A DNA stretch of 64,000 nucleotides from Pseudomonas sp. MM223 (GCA_947090765.1 OX352322.1:5449001-5513000); one strand, 5' to 3'; counted from the first letter of the stretch, positions 1-9,331 are shown. Notes: generated by a model not told the origin, from the letters alone. Numbers and translations are program-made.

Positions 1-1
1 C

Positions 2-485
2 ATAGAAGCGACCCGCATCCACACCCTCAACCGCGGCTTCAAGCTGACTGGCAAGCTGGGTGACGTGATGAAGGAGTCGGCCGAAATTGCCTACAGCTAC
101 GTCGAGCTCCAACCTCAAGCAATTTGGCGGTGACCCTGGCTTCTTCAACGAAGCGTTCATCCACTTGCACGTACCTGAAGGCGCCACGCCCAAGGACGGC
201 CCGAGTGCCGGCGTCACCATGGCCAGTGCCCTATTGTCGCTTGCCCGCGATCAGGCACCGAAGAAAGGTGTGGCCATGACTGGCGAGCTGACCCTCACAG
301 GCCAGGTGCTGCCAATTGGTGGTGTGCGCGAGAAGGTGATTGCGGCGCGGCGGCAGAAGATCTTTGAACTGATCCTGCCGGAGCCTAACCGCGGCGACTT
401 CGAAGAATTGCCGGACTACCTGCGCGAAGGCCTGACAGTGCATTTCGCCAAGCGCTTTGCCGACGTGGCCAAGGTGCTGTTCTAG
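2..485 (+). pseudogene. lon: ATP-dependent Lon protease, C-terminal part, frameshifted
   Basis: This is the proteolytic domain of a Lon family AAA+ protease; the ATPase part lies upstream of the window. From base 2 the frame reads IEATRIHTLNRG and then [17 protein letters not shown]. An extra G at about position 104 then shifts the frame, and the protein continues as [14 protein letters not shown] to the stop at 485. The Lon catalytic serine is in the block [11 protein letters not shown] and the catalytic lysine in [11 protein letters not shown], so the second part is a normal, complete Lon end. The unshifted codons would read gtc agc tcc. A TTG at 87 opens the downstream frame but is not a credible start. 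P. putida has two lon genes; the context next to cmoAB fits the second. The break may be a sequence error. Confidence 0.9.
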
Positions 486-488
486 CCT

Positions 489-570
489 GTACCGGCCTCT
501 TCGCGGCTAAAGCCGCTCCCAGCCAACACTGTAGCTGTGGGAGCGGCTTTAGCCGCGAAGAGGCCGGCAC
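489..570. repeat. REP doublet (inverted pair)
   Basis: Two REP units face each other directly after the lon stop. The left arm begins gtaccggcctcttcgcggc and the right arm is its reverse complement with one mismatch (arms about 33 bp, loop about 15 bp). The transcript would form a long hairpin that could protect or end the lon mRNA. Confidence 0.85.
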
Positions 571-633
571 TGACAACACAAAATCCCACCAGCATCGGTT
601 ATCCTCAGGCCATTGCCAGCCTCCGGAGCCAAC

Positions 634-1026
634 ATGACCGCCCCTCGTCTGCTCGTTCCCCTGAGCTTCGCCCTGCTTTCAGCCTGCGCGCAACAACCCA
701 CACAGCCCGTCGAACTGGACGCCGAAAGTGAATGCCCAACGCGGCTTCAGGTAGGCCAGGCACTGACCCTGAGCCTGCCCAGCAACCCGTCCACCGGCTA
801 TCGCTGGCGTGTCGAAAATGCCGCGTCGAGCGTGCTGCGTAGTCTCGGCCCGGAGGTTTATAGCGCCCCCGAAGAAGAGGACGTAGTTGGCAACGCTGGC
901 GTGTCCACCTGGCGCTTCGTGGCCAGCAGCACCGGGGATGCCAAACTGGTACTGGTCTACCAGCAACCCTGGGCCGCAGACGTCGCCCCGGTGCAAACCT
1001 TTGACTGCAAGGTAGTCGTCCGCTGA
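634..1026 (+). CDS. Chagasin-family (I42) protease inhibitor lipoprotein
   Basis: A 130-residue exported lipoprotein. The N-terminus is a short hydrophobic signal ending in the lipobox LLSAC (Cys about residue 18). The mature part carries NPSTGYRW, which matches the NPTTGY loop by which chagasin-type inhibitors enter the active site of papain-like cysteine proteases, and a later W-RF strand typical of the immunoglobulin-like fold. ATG at 634 is preferred over an upstream GTG at 613 because ggag precedes it and the lipobox then sits at the usual distance. It converges on the XaxB-like gene with only 6 bases between stops. The target protease is unknown; bacterial members are presumed to act in the periplasm. 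Confidence 0.8.
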   Translation: MTAPRLLVPLSFALLSACAQQPTQPVELDAESECPTRLQVGQALTLSLPSNPSTGYRWRVENAASSVLRSLGPEVYSAPEEEDVVGNAGVSTWRFVASSTGDAKLVLVYQQPWAADVAPVQTFDCKVVVR

Positions 1027-1032
1027 GTATGA

Positions 1033-1968
1033 TCAGCTGCGGTCATACATCAGCTGTACCACCTTCAGGTACTCACACAGGCCTTTCAGCGTGACCGTGG
1101 CGGCGTCCAGGTCCATCGTCGCGCTGAGGCTTGCGGCCTGAGCCTGCCACTGCGCCTCCACCTTGCGAAGCTCGTGCAACCACGCGTTCTTGAGTGGCAC
1201 AACGCCTGACAAGACCTTGGCCGCCTCCAGTTCATCCCGCGCCGTTTGCAAGGTTCGCTGCACCTGCCGCTGGTCGCCCAATGCTTCCTCTATTTTCAGA
1301 TCAAGCCGGGCACGGGCTTTACCCAAGTCGCTGAATGTCTTGGCCCCATCCAGCGCATCAGCGTGCTTGGCAAGCTTCTGCGTCACCGCCTTGAGCAAGC
1401 CGGCGTCGAGTTTCGGGTCACTGATCAATCCCATTATCTGGTCGATTTCGTCATCGCTCGGGATGAGGCCCTTCAGTGCGCTGGCAACCGACGGCCTCTC
1501 GAACACCTCGATAGCCTGGACGATATCTGCCCGCTGTTGTTGCAGTTGCACCAATCGTTGATCAAACGCGACCGCCTGCTCTTGAAGATCGGCCGTTCGC
1601 GCTGCCAACCCGGACAATGACTCCACAAGGGCCGACAGCGAAAACAGTTCCAGCCGCAGGTTTTTCCTGGCCAGGTGCGCATGATGCTGATTCAGGCGCT
1701 CCAGTACACTGGCAAGCCTGTGGTGCGTATCGCCCCCATCCTTGCCCGGAACAAAGTCCCGCTCGTCCAGCAAGGCGATGCCGCCTATCAGGCTCTCCTT
1801 GAACGCACGCTCGACAGCCAACAACAAATTGCGCAGTTCATCCAGCTGTTCGCGCGCCGCGGGAAGCACTTTCATCTCCCAGCTTTCCATGAGCTGGAAC
1901 ATTTGCTCCTGTACTTTTTGCATGTGTACAAAGTCGGGGGTGACGCTTTGAATATTGGCAACATCCAT
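1033..1968 (-). CDS. XaxB/YaxB-like component of a binary alpha-pore-forming toxin
   Basis: A 311-residue, almost entirely helical protein with no signal peptide, rich in Leu, Gln, Glu and Lys. It contains two long coiled-coil stretches separated by a moderately hydrophobic segment near GLIPSDDEIDQIMGLI. In XaxAB/YaxAB toxins the B subunit binds the activated A subunit and completes the pore; size, helix content and position right after an XaxA-like gene agree with that. ATG at 1968 is chosen because aggaag lies 8 bases before it; an in-frame ATG at 1983 and TTG at 1992 are possible and would overlap the upstream stop (1970). The assignment is by architecture and gene pairing, so an unrelated coiled-coil protein is the main alternative. 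Confidence 0.6.
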   Translation of the reverse strand: MDVANIQSVTPDFVHMQKVQEQMFQLMESWEMKVLPAAREQLDELRNLLLAVERAFKESLIGGIALLDERDFVPGKDGGDTHHRLASVLERLNQHHAHLARKNLRLELFSLSALVESLSGLAARTADLQEQAVAFDQRLVQLQQQRADIVQAIEVFERPSVASALKGLIPSDDEIDQIMGLISDPKLDAGLLKAVTQKLAKHADALDGAKTFSDLGKARARLDLKIEEALGDQRQVQRTLQTARDELEAAKVLSGVVPLKNAWLHELRKVEAQWQAQAASLSATMDLDAATVTLKGLCEYLKVVQLMYDRS

Positions 1969-1969
1969 G

Positions 1970-3160
1970 TCAGGCTTCCTCATACTCTTCAATCAGCTCA
2001 TTGAACAATTCGGACAGCACGTGGCAGATACTGCCTATCTTTGTCCAAGGTTTGATAACCTCTGAAAAATCATGCACAAAGGACTCAAGCTGGGCGACCG
2101 TGCTCAGTTCTTTGGCTTCATCCACAGAGTTATTGGCATACGAGGCGAGGAATAACCACACATCGGCCAACCGTTTGGTCGCCGCCGAAAGGTCCTTGCA
2201 CCTGAACTGCAAATCTCTGACCAAGGTCGAAACGCGCTCAAAGTCGTTCAAGGCCGGCGCCAACTTGCCCAACGCACACGCCAACGCGTCGCGCCTTTCA
2301 ATCAGCACATTCTTCGTGGCCCTGATGTTCTCTGCCTTGCTGCCAAACACGCCGCCGGTTATCACCAGGCCAATCGGCCCCAGCAAAATACCGGTGAACG
2401 CGTAGCCCACATTGGCATCGTACTCGGATTTCAACTGGTCGATCTGCTCGTCCCACTGATCGAGTTGCCTGCGTTTTTCCAGTGTGTCCTCATGGGACAC
2501 CTTCTCCTCGAAGTGCTTTAGCAAGCGCCCCATGCGCGGTTTGAGCTCACGCTTGATTTCACTGTTGAACCAGTTCGCGCGGGCGTCGACGTCGTCGATG
2601 CGCCGCCGGGTGCCTTCAATCTCCCTGACCAGTTCGGTGATGCCCGGCGTCAGCACACTGGCGATCTGCGCTTGCTCGTCTTCGCTCAGTTGCGCGGTGT
2701 AAACATCGTCGTTCTGCCAGGCCTTGCGTTTCTTGATTGCCATGAAAACATCACTGCTTTCGAGGTTATCCAACAGGCTACCGCCACGCTGCACCAGGCT
2801 TTCAGCGAACAATTCAATTTCCGGCCCCAACTGCTTTATGCTGCGTTCCAGTATGTCCCATTCATAGGCATGCCGGTGCAGCGCGACATAAAGGTCGTTG
2901 ATCATCGATGCCTCGATACCCAAGGCGGCATAGTCAACTTCCCTCTCGATTTCCACCTGCGTTCGGGGTAACTGATTTACCGTACTGACGTACCGCTTGA
3001 TGACTTTCAAATTATCAGCCGTCAGCAAACTGCCAATTTGCTGACCGCCGTCCAGTCGGCTTTCAATGAATGAAAAGTACCGCTCTGGCAACATTTTTAC
3101 TTTGGACACCAGGTCCAGTTCCTCTACCGGCTGTTCTTCCTGCCCCGTTTCGATATTCAT
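1970..3160 (-). CDS. XaxA/YaxA-like component of a binary alpha-pore-forming toxin
   Basis: A 396-residue helical protein. Residues about 1-250 are charged helices; residues 251-273 form one hydrophobic hairpin (GYAFTGILLGPIGLVITGG), followed by another long helical region to the end. One glycine-rich hydrophobic hairpin inside a soluble coiled-coil body is the hallmark of alpha-pore-forming cytolysin A subunits such as XaxA and YaxA (about 400 residues). There is no signal peptide, as in those toxins. The stop is within a few bases of the start of the B-like gene, giving a translationally coupled A-B pair as in Xenorhabdus and Yersinia. Divergent from cmoA across about 200 bp. A membrane-remodelling or other helical-bundle protein cannot be excluded. 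Confidence 0.65.
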   Translation of the reverse strand: MNIETGQEEQPVEELDLVSKVKMLPERYFSFIESRLDGGQQIGSLLTADNLKVIKRYVSTVNQLPRTQVEIEREVDYAALGIEASMINDLYVALHRHAYEWDILERSIKQLGPEIELFAESLVQRGGSLLDNLESSDVFMAIKKRKAWQNDDVYTAQLSEDEQAQIASVLTPGITELVREIEGTRRRIDDVDARANWFNSEIKRELKPRMGRLLKHFEEKVSHEDTLEKRRQLDQWDEQIDQLKSEYDANVGYAFTGILLGPIGLVITGGVFGSKAENIRATKNVLIERRDALACALGKLAPALNDFERVSTLVRDLQFRCKDLSAATKRLADVWLFLASYANNSVDEAKELSTVAQLESFVHDFSEVIKPWTKIGSICHVLSELFNELIEEYEEA

Positions 3161-3361
3161 CTTTCCACCATGACCCCAATAAATTAAAGGCCGTTGGAGT
3201 TTCCGCTCGCGGCACGTTCAATACATTGGCTTGGGTAACTAAACGCTGTGGGAAAGTTCGCTGCCGCCCGCGTGAACGCTCCGACCCTGAAGCATTGCCA
3301 TGGCAAGATGCGTGGCCATTGGATAAAATGCGCCCCCGTTTCACCCTGTATCGAGCCCACC

Positions 3362-4105
3362 GTGAGCAAACACCCCGACCGCCTTTTCTCCCAACCCCTG
3401 GAGCAGGTCCCCGACTTCGTGTTCAATGAAGACGTGGTGCGCGTGTTCCCGGACATGATCAAGCGCTCGGTGCCCGGTTACCCAACCATCGTCGAAAACC
3501 TCGGCGTGCTGGCCGCCCGTTTCGCACAGCCGCACACTGCGCTGTATGACCTGGGCGCCTCGCTGGGTGCAGTCACGCAGTCGTTGCGCCGCCACGTGCG
3601 CAGCGACGGCTGCCGGGTGATCGCGGTGGACAATTCCGCCGCCATGGTCGAGCGCTGCCGCCAGTACCTCACCGCCCAGGACTCGATGTTCCAGGAACTG
3701 CTGCCGGTGCAGGTGCTGGAAGCCGATATCCTTGCGCTGCCCTTCGAGCCCGCTTCGGTAGTGGCGATGAACTTCACCCTGCAGTTCATCGCCCCCGACC
3801 AGCGCCTGGAATTGCTCGGGCGCATCCGCCAGGCACTGCTGCCGGGGGGGGCACTGATCCTTTCGGAGAAGCTGCGCTTCGCCGATGAGCAAGCGCAGGA
3901 CCTGCTCAATGAACTGCACCTGGACTTCAAGCGCGCCAATGGTTACAGCGAACTGGAAATCGCCCAGAAGCGCAGCGCCATCGAAAACGTGATGCGGCCC
4001 GATACGCTCGAAGCCCATCAAGAGCGCCTGCGCGCCGCCGGTTTCTCGAAAGTGGTGCCCTGGTTCCAATGCCTTAACTTCGCCTCGTTGATAGCCCTGC
4101 CATGA
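3362..4105 (+). CDS. cmoA: Carboxy-S-adenosyl-L-methionine synthase CmoA
   Basis: Converts SAM and prephenate to carboxy-SAM, the donor used by CmoB to make 5-oxyacetyluridine at tRNA wobble position 34. The 247-residue protein has a class I methyltransferase fold: the SAM loop reads [11 protein letters not shown], followed by the acidic strand end VIAVDNS and the motif [11 protein letters not shown] at 3362 is chosen because [11 protein letters not shown] is the usual CmoA N-terminus; longer upstream openings add unrelated sequence. A run of eight G at 3843-3850 stays in frame. The stop overlaps the cmoB start by 4 bases (ATGA), so the two are coupled. Confidence 0.93.
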   Translation: MSKHPDRLFSQPLEQVPDFVFNEDVVRVFPDMIKRSVPGYPTIVENLGVLAARFAQPHTALYDLGASLGAVTQSLRRHVRSDGCRVIAVDNSAAMVERCRQYLTAQDSMFQELLPVQVLEADILALPFEPASVVAMNFTLQFIAPDQRLELLGRIRQALLPGGALILSEKLRFADEQAQDLLNELHLDFKRANGYSELEIAQKRSAIENVMRPDTLEAHQERLRAAGFSKVVPWFQCLNFASLIALP

Positions 4106-5058
4106 TCGATCTGTCCCCCCTCGTCCGCCGCCTGGCGGGCACGCCCCTGGCTTCCTGGTCGCAAGGCCTGCAAGCGCAACTGGAAGCCAAGCTGGAGAAA
4201 GGCCACGGCGACCTCGACCGCTGGCGCGGCGCGCTCGATGCCCTGCCTGCCCTGCAACCCAGTGAAATCGACCTGGTCAACGGGCTGCGCCTGGACTGCG
4301 ATTGCGACGACGCTACCCGCGCGCAGATGCGCCAGGCACTCATGGGCCTGTCGCCATGGCGCAAAGGGCCATTCGATCTGTTTGGCGTGCATGTGGACAC
4401 CGAATGGCATTCGGACTGGAAGTGGTCGCGGGTAAGCCCGCACCTGGACCTGAAAGGCAAGCGCGTGCTCGACGTCGGCTGTGGCAACGGCTACTACCAG
4501 TGGCGCATGCTAGGCGCCGGCGCCGACATGGTGATTGGTGTCGACCCCAACTGGCTGTTCTTCTGCCAGTTTCAGGCCGTGCAGCAGTACCTGCCGGAGC
4601 TGCCGGCCTGGCACCTGCCCTTCGCCCTGGAAGAACTGCCCGCCAACCTGGAAGGCTTCGACACCGTGTTTTCCATGGGCGTGTTCTACCACCGCCGCTC
4701 CCCCATCGAGCACCTGCTGGCGCTCAAGGACTGCCTGGTCAAAGGGGGCGAGCTGGTTCTGGAAACGCTGGTAATCGAGGGTGACGAAAACCAGGTACTG
4801 GTACCTGAGGACCGCTACGCGCAGATGCGCAACGTCTGGTACCTGCCGTCGGTACCGGCCCTGGCGCGCTGGTTGCGCCGTGCCGGCTTCAGCGATGTGC
4901 GTTGTGTCGATGTGAGCGTGACCAGCGTCGAGGAGCAGCGCAGCACCGAGTGGATGCGTTACCAGTCGCTGGGCGACTTCCTCGACCCGAACGACCACAG
5001 CAAGACCATCGAAGGCCTGCCTGCCCCACGCCGTGCCACCCTGCTGGCGCGCAAATAA
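4102..5058 (+). CDS. cmoB: tRNA U34 carboxymethyltransferase CmoB
   Basis: Transfers the carboxymethyl group from carboxy-SAM to 5-hydroxyuridine 34 of several tRNAs. 318 residues, close to the usual 320. The methyltransferase core shows [17 protein letters not shown] for the SAM loop, then [14 protein letters not shown] and the [16 protein letters not shown] block characteristic of CmoB. It overlaps cmoA by 4 bases and forms the second gene of the pair. It ends just before a hairpin that serves the convergent small gene. Confidence 0.94.
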   Translation: MIDLSPLVRRLAGTPLASWSQGLQAQLEAKLEKGHGDLDRWRGALDALPALQPSEIDLVNGLRLDCDCDDATRAQMRQALMGLSPWRKGPFDLFGVHVDTEWHSDWKWSRVSPHLDLKGKRVLDVGCGNGYYQWRMLGAGADMVIGVDPNWLFFCQFQAVQQYLPELPAWHLPFALEELPANLEGFDTVFSMGVFYHRRSPIEHLLALKDCLVKGGELVLETLVIEGDENQVLVPEDRYAQMRNVWYLPSVPALARWLRRAGFSDVRCVDVSVTSVEEQRSTEWMRYQSLGDFLDPNDHSKTIEGLPAPRRATLLARK

Positions 5059-5080
5059 AAAAGGCGCCCGGTTGGGCGCC
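5057..5080 (-). terminator. Rho-independent terminator of the small exported protein gene
   Basis: A GC hairpin (ggcgccc / gggcgcc, loop of 4) at 5063-5080 is flanked on one side by six A at 5057-5062. Read on the minus strand this is a stem followed by TTTTTT, so it ends the transcript of the 5128-5331 gene. On the plus strand no T-run follows. Confidence 0.75.
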
Positions 5081-5127
5081 TGAATACACCTGCGGCGAGG
5101 AGCTGTCGCGTCGCAGGTGTTGTTGCT

Positions 5128-5331
5128 TCAGTCCTTGGCCACCTCTCGGGCCTTCTCCTGTGCCTTGCGCTCGCGTTCGGCAACGGCCTGTTGCTTGTCG
5201 CCGTGCAGGCGCTGCTGGTCTTCGCGGAAGGCTTGCCAAAACTGCTTCGAGCGCTCCGCACCGCCCTCGGCATAAACACTGGCACTGCCCAGGGCAAGGG
5301 TGGCCAACAGCAGGTATTTGGTCAGGTTCAT
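5128..5331 (-). CDS. Small exported protein of unknown function
   Basis: 67 residues. A clean Sec signal peptide (NLTKYLLLATLALGSASVYA, cleavage after residue 21 or 22) is followed by a short, highly charged, probably helical mature part of about 45 residues rich in Glu, Arg, Lys and Gln (AERERKAQEKAREVAKD). gagg precedes the ATG at a usable distance and a good minus-strand terminator follows, so it is a real single-gene unit. I do not recognise the family; a small periplasmic helical protein is all that can be said. Confidence 0.7.
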   Translation of the reverse strand: MNLTKYLLLATLALGSASVYAEGGAERSKQFWQAFREDQQRLHGDKQQAVAERERKAQEKAREVAKD

Positions 5332-5436
5332 CGTGGTTGCCTCGTGATAACCGATCAGACAGCGCCATCCTAACGAGGGCCAGCTAACGGCAAGGTGAGG
5401 CGGGGATTACAGTCCTGCAATGTGGCCTTGTGTTGC

Positions 5437-5543
5437 CTGTCGGGGCCCTATCGCCGGCAAGCCAGCGCCCACAGGATCACCACACTTGCCGAAAGCTGCA
5501 CAGTACCTGTGGGAGCCGGCTTGCCGGCGATAGGGCCTGACAG
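5437..5543. repeat. REP doublet, ccctatcgccggcaagcc type
   Basis: Arms of about 38 bp in inverted orientation (5437-5475 and 5506-5543) containing the core ccctatcgccggcaagcc. This is a different REP subtype from the tgtgggagcggc type elsewhere in the window. It lies between the small exported gene and the two-component system. The rest of the 348-bp gap holds the metal-type promoter described next. Confidence 0.85.
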
Positions 5544-5619
5544 ACAGCCAGATAACACCAGGATTACAAATCCGTTATCTGCGCCGCAGCCCTATATGCA
5601 TGCCGTAACATTCGGCTTC

Positions 5620-5650
5620 TTGACCCTGATGTCACTACAGGGTCGAAAAT
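5620..5650 (+). promoter_or_regulatory. MerR-family (CadR/PbrR-like) operator-promoter for czcRS
   Basis: A -35 box TTGACC (5620-5625) and a weak -10 box gaaaat (5645-5650) are 19 bp apart, the over-long spacing used by MerR-family activators. Between them lies the dyad accctgatgtcactacaggg (5623-5642, plus a T), which closely resembles the cadmium/lead regulator box as I remember it for CadR and PbrR. The site is 30 bp before the response regulator start. It implies metal-dependent activation by a CadR-type protein encoded elsewhere. Confidence 0.7.
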
Positions 5651-5679
5651 CGCCCACCTTTCATTACACCGAGCCCCCC

Positions 5680-6354
5680 ATGCGCCTACTGATCATCGAG
5701 GACGAACTGCGTACCGCCGATTACCTGCAACAGGGCCTGCGCGAAAACGGCTACGTGGTCGACTGCGCCCACACCGGCACCGATGGCCTGCACCTGGCCC
5801 GCCAGCAGCCTTACGACCTGGTCATCCTCGACGTCAACCTGCCAGAACTCGATGGCTGGACCGTGCTGCAGCGGCTGCGCGCAGAGTCCGCCACGCGCAT
5901 CATGATGCTTACTGCCCACGGCCGTCTGGCCGACCGGGTCAAAGGCTTGGACCTGGGCGCCGATGACTACCTGCTCAAGCCCTTCGAATTCCCAGAGCTG
6001 CTGGCCCGCATCCGCAGCCTGCTGCGCCGCAACGACCAGCAACTGCAACCCAGTACCCTGCGTGTCGCCGACCTGGGGCTGGACCCCGGCCGCCACCGCG
6101 CCTACCGCGCCGGGCAGCGCATCGACCTGACCGCCAAGGAGTTCGCCCTGCTGCACCTGCTGATGCGCCAGACCGGTGAAGTGCTTTCGCGCACTCAGAT
6201 CATCTCGTTGGTGTGGGACATGAATTTCGACTGCGACACCAACGTGGTCGAGGTTTCGATCCGACGCCTGCGGGCGAAGATCGACGACCCGTTCGACAAC
6301 AAGCTGATCCACACCCTGCGCGGCGTAGGCTATGTGCTTGAGGCCCGCGTTTGA
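5680..6354 (+). CDS. czcR: Heavy-metal response regulator, OmpR family (CzcR-like)
   Basis: 224 residues: receiver domain (about 1-115; phosphoacceptor Asp in [14 protein letters not shown], switch Lys in DDYLLKPFE) and a winged-helix DNA-binding domain (about 125-222; ending in [10 protein letters not shown]). It belongs to the CusR/CopR/CzcR group. The start at 5680 gives the standard MRLLIIEDE opening; the longer upstream opening reads through the promoter and the REP repeat. It overlaps the kinase gene by 4 bases. In P. putida KT2440 the system at the corresponding place next to pdxJ is, to my knowledge, CzcRS3, which activates czcCBA cadmium/zinc efflux. No efflux genes lie nearby, so regulation would be in trans. 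Confidence 0.85.
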   Translation: MRLLIIEDELRTADYLQQGLRENGYVVDCAHTGTDGLHLARQQPYDLVILDVNLPELDGWTVLQRLRAESATRIMMLTAHGRLADRVKGLDLGADDYLLKPFEFPELLARIRSLLRRNDQQLQPSTLRVADLGLDPGRHRAYRAGQRIDLTAKEFALLHLLMRQTGEVLSRTQIISLVWDMNFDCDTNVVEVSIRRLRAKIDDPFDNKLIHTLRGVGYVLEARV

Positions 6355-7733
6355 AGAACGCCAGCCTGTCGCTCCGCCTGGGCTTGAGCGTGACACTGAT
6401 GGGCGCTGCACTGGTGCTGCTGCTGGCCTGCCTGGCCGTGTTCGCCCTGGACCACGAACTGGACAGCCGTGCACGCAAGGACCTGGCGCGCAAGATGCTC
6501 CAGGTCGAGCACAACCTGCGCGTCGACCTGCGCAGCGAGGACCTGGGTAGCCGCGCCCATCCGCTGCTCGACCTGGTAATGGGGCATGACAACCTCAGCC
6601 TCAGCGTACTGGCCCAGGACGGCCGCCACCCGCACCTGCTCAGCCTCGGCCCGGCCCTGGAGTCGCGGGTGAGCGAGTTGCACACCGATGCCCGGCTAAC
6701 CTTTCACGCATGGCGCGACAGCAGCGGTAACCAGATCCTTACCGTGACCCGGCTGATGCGCCTGCGCGACAACACGCCGGTCAAGGTGATGATGTCGCTC
6801 AACCGCGCCGACGACAATGCCCTGCTGCAGGCCTACCTGCATTCGACCTTGCTCGCCTTGCCACTGCTGCTGGTATTGATTGGCGCGGGCGCCTGGTGGC
6901 TGATGCAGCGGGGCCTGAAACCACTGCGGCGCTTCCGGCGCATTGCCGGGCAAGTGTCGGCCCAAGACCTGCAACATCGCCTGCCGGCTGCCGGCCTGCC
7001 GCAAGAACTGGCGGAACTGGCCACCAGCATCAATGTGATGCTCGACCGCCTCGATCAGGGCGTGAGCCAGTTATCGCAGTTCTCCGACGATCTGGCCCAT
7101 GAGCTGCGCACCCCGTTGAGCAACCTGATGGGCAAGGCACAGGTGACCCTGGCACGTGAGCGGGACAACGCCAACTACCGGGAAGTGCTGGAAGACAGTA
7201 TCGAGGAATTGACCCGACTCAACCGCATCATCAATGACATGCTGTTTCTCGCCCAGGTCAGCCAGCCGCAAACGCAGGTAGCATTGAAACCGTTGGCGCT
7301 GGCTGACGAGGCAGCGCGGGTTGTCGAGTTGTTTGCCTTCAGTGCCGAGCTGAAAGCGATTGAGCTGCGGGTTCAGGGCTGGGGGACGGCGCTGGGTGAC
7401 CGGCTGATGTTTCAGCGGGCATTGTCGAACCTGTTGAGCAATGCCATCCGGCACAGCCCTGAGGGTGAGCGCGTCGATCTGCGCATCGAACGTTCAGGCA
7501 GCGAAGTATGGCTTTCGGTGGAGAACGGCGGGCCTGGCATTGCTACAGCACACCAGTCGCGGTTGTTCGAGCGGTTTTACCGGGTGGGCTCGGGGCGCTC
7601 CCGGCAGGAGGGTGGGACCGGGTTGGGGTTGGCGATCGTGAAGTCGATCATGCAGTTGCATGGCGGGCGGGTCGAAGTGAACAGCAGCCCCCTTGGGCCT
7701 ACCCGCTTCACTCTGGTGTTTCCTGCCGAGTGA
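6351..7733 (+). CDS. czcS: Heavy-metal sensor histidine kinase (CzcS/CusS-like)
   Basis: 460 residues. Membrane segments at about 10-33 and 163-184 frame a periplasmic sensor region of about 130 residues; then HAMP, HisKA (H-box [15 protein letters not shown]) and HATPase_c with N, G1 (ENGGPGI) and G2 ([12 protein letters not shown]) boxes. This is the heavy-metal sensor kinase architecture. The start is TTG at 6351, overlapping the regulator stop (TTGA), so translation is coupled. The metal is not visible in the sequence; the CadR-type promoter in front suggests cadmium, zinc or lead. Confidence 0.85.
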   Translation: MKNASLSLRLGLSVTLMGAALVLLLACLAVFALDHELDSRARKDLARKMLQVEHNLRVDLRSEDLGSRAHPLLDLVMGHDNLSLSVLAQDGRHPHLLSLGPALESRVSELHTDARLTFHAWRDSSGNQILTVTRLMRLRDNTPVKVMMSLNRADDNALLQAYLHSTLLALPLLLVLIGAGAWWLMQRGLKPLRRFRRIAGQVSAQDLQHRLPAAGLPQELAELATSINVMLDRLDQGVSQLSQFSDDLAHELRTPLSNLMGKAQVTLARERDNANYREVLEDSIEELTRLNRIINDMLFLAQVSQPQTQVALKPLALADEAARVVELFAFSAELKAIELRVQGWGTALGDRLMFQRALSNLLSNAIRHSPEGERVDLRIERSGSEVWLSVENGGPGIATAHQSRLFERFYRVGSGRSRQEGGTGLGLAIVKSIMQLHGGRVEVNSSPLGPTRFTLVFPAE

Positions 7734-7742
7734 TTGGCTGTC

Positions 7743-7852
7743 TGTGCCGGCCCTTTCGCGGGCAAGCCCGCTCCTACAGGTACTGCACAAGCCTCAAGGC
7801 CTGCGGGGTACTTGTAGGAGCGGGCTTGCCCCGCGAAGAGGCCGGTACAGGC
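7743..7852. repeat. REP doublet between convergent czcS and pdxJ
   Basis: Inverted pair built from ggccctttcgcgggcaagcc and its complement, with arms of about 35 bp and a spacer of about 35 bp. It occupies the whole gap between two convergent genes and could act as a two-way transcript end. Confidence 0.85.
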
Positions 7853-7863
7853 GACTAAAAATA

Positions 7864-8604
7864 CTAGCGCGAAGCCGCCACGATCAGTGCCTTCATCTCG
7901 GCCACAGCAGCCTTGAAACCTACAAACAAGGCATGCGCCACCAGCGCATGGCCGATGTTCAGCTCATTGATGCCCTTGATCGCCGCCACCGCTTCGACGT
8001 TGTGGTAATGCAGCCCGTGGCCAGCATTGACGATCAGGCCCTGCCCCACGCCAAACGCCACGCCATCAACAATACGCTGTAACTCCTCGGCCACCTCGGT
8101 CGGGGTTTCGGCATCGGCGTAACGCCCGGTGTGCAGCTCGATGGCCGGCGCACCCACCCGGCGCGAAGCCTCGATCTGCCGCTCGTCAGCATCGATGAAC
8201 AACGACACCTCGGCACCTGTGCGGGCCAGCCGCTCCACTGCCGCCTTGATTCGTGCCTCTTGCCCCGCCACGTCCAGGCCACCTTCAGTGGTGAGTTCCT
8301 GACGGGTTTCAGGCACCAGGCAAATGTGCGCCGGGCGGATCTTCTCGGCAAAGGCCATCATCTCTTCGGTGACGCCCATTTCAAAGTTCATGCGCGTCTG
8401 CAGCACATCCTTGAGCACCACCACGTCGCGTTCCTGGATGTGCCGACGGTCTTCGCGCAGGTGCACGGTGATGCCATCGGCGCCTGCTTCCTCGGCGTCC
8501 AGGGCAGCCTTGACCGGATCAGGGTAACGCGTGCCCCGGGCCTGGCGCAGGGTCGCCACGTGGTCGATGTTTACGCCGAGAAGCATGCGGTTGCTGTGAG
8601 TCAC
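7864..8604 (-). CDS. pdxJ: Pyridoxine 5'-phosphate synthase PdxJ
   Basis: Condenses 3-amino-2-oxopropyl phosphate with deoxyxylulose 5-phosphate to pyridoxine 5'-phosphate, the last ring-forming step of DXP-dependent vitamin B6 synthesis. 246 residues, normal length for this TIM barrel. The N-terminal [16 protein letters not shown] and the block [16 protein letters not shown] are PdxJ signatures, and [10 protein letters not shown] holds the catalytic C-terminal His. Last gene of the lepA-to-pdxJ cluster, 43 bases after recO. Confidence 0.96.
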   Translation of the reverse strand: MTHSNRMLLGVNIDHVATLRQARGTRYPDPVKAALDAEEAGADGITVHLREDRRHIQERDVVVLKDVLQTRMNFEMGVTEEMMAFAEKIRPAHICLVPETRQELTTEGGLDVAGQEARIKAAVERLARTGAEVSLFIDADERQIEASRRVGAPAIELHTGRYADAETPTEVAEELQRIVDGVAFGVGQGLIVNAGHGLHYHNVEAVAAIKGINELNIGHALVAHALFVGFKAAVAEMKALIVAASR

Positions 8605-8647
8605 GAAAGGCTCTCCTGAAGGTTGAGCCCCACAGCATACGTCGTGA

Positions 8648-9331
8648 TCAGCGCTTGCGAAACAGTTCCCGGCTGACCAACGGTTTTGCGCCCAGGTGAA
8701 CCGCCAATGCCTGGCGCATCAGGCGCTTGGCAGCGAGCAAAGCGCCTGGGGTGTCCCAGTCTGCGTCGGCCAGGGCCAACAGATCGATGCCGCGAAACAG
8801 GCCAGGCTGCACCAGCTCGACCCGCTCCAGGCCAGCATCCACACGCAGGCGGTAAACGCCGTCGGCCGCGATGGGTTGGTCGTTGACGTCATGCTTCAAG
8901 GAGAAAGCATAACCAAGCTCGTCCAGCAGCCGCCATTCGAACGAACGCAGCAGCGGCTCCAATGGGCGCCCTGCACCCAAGGCCTGCAAGGTCAGGGCGT
9001 AGTGCTCGAACAGGGCCGGGAACGGCGCTTCGGCAGGCAGCAGGCGCATGAGCAATTCATTGAGGTACAACCCGCTGAACAGGGCATCGCCATGCAACCA
9101 GGCGGCGATGCCGGCGCTTTCCATCCGCCCGACATTCTTCAGCTCGCCACGCCCGCGCAGCTCTACCTCAAGTGGCACGAATGGCCGCACCAGGCTGCCG
9201 CCCTTGCCGCGGGCACGCCGCAGTACGGCGCGCATGCGGCCCTGCGGCGTGAAGAAGTCCACCAGCGCACTGGTTTCCTTGTAGGCACGGCTGTGCAGCA
9301 CGTAGGCGGGTTGGCCGACTGGTTGTTCCAT
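8648..9331 (-). CDS. recO: DNA repair protein RecO
   Basis: Mediator that loads RecA onto SSB-coated single strands with RecR and anneals complementary strands. 227 residues: N-terminal OB fold opening with [20 protein letters not shown], the typical RecO start, then a helical C-terminal domain. The zinc cysteines present in some RecO proteins are absent, as usual in Pseudomonas. It is separated from era by a REP doublet, so the two may be unequally expressed although they are in one operon. Confidence 0.93.
   Translation of the reverse strand: MEQPVGQPAYVLHSRAYKETSALVDFFTPQGRMRAVLRRARGKGGSLVRPFVPLEVELRGRGELKNVGRMESAGIAAWLHGDALFSGLYLNELLMRLLPAEAPFPALFEHYALTLQALGAGRPLEPLLRSFEWRLLDELGYAFSLKHDVNDQPIAADGVYRLRVDAGLERVELVQPGLFRGIDLLALADADWDTPGALLAAKRLMRQALAVHLGAKPLVSRELFRKR

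Noticed and set aside
3843-3850. Run of eight G in cmoA as a possible frameshift
   Set aside because: The frame stays open and the protein matches CmoA on both sides.
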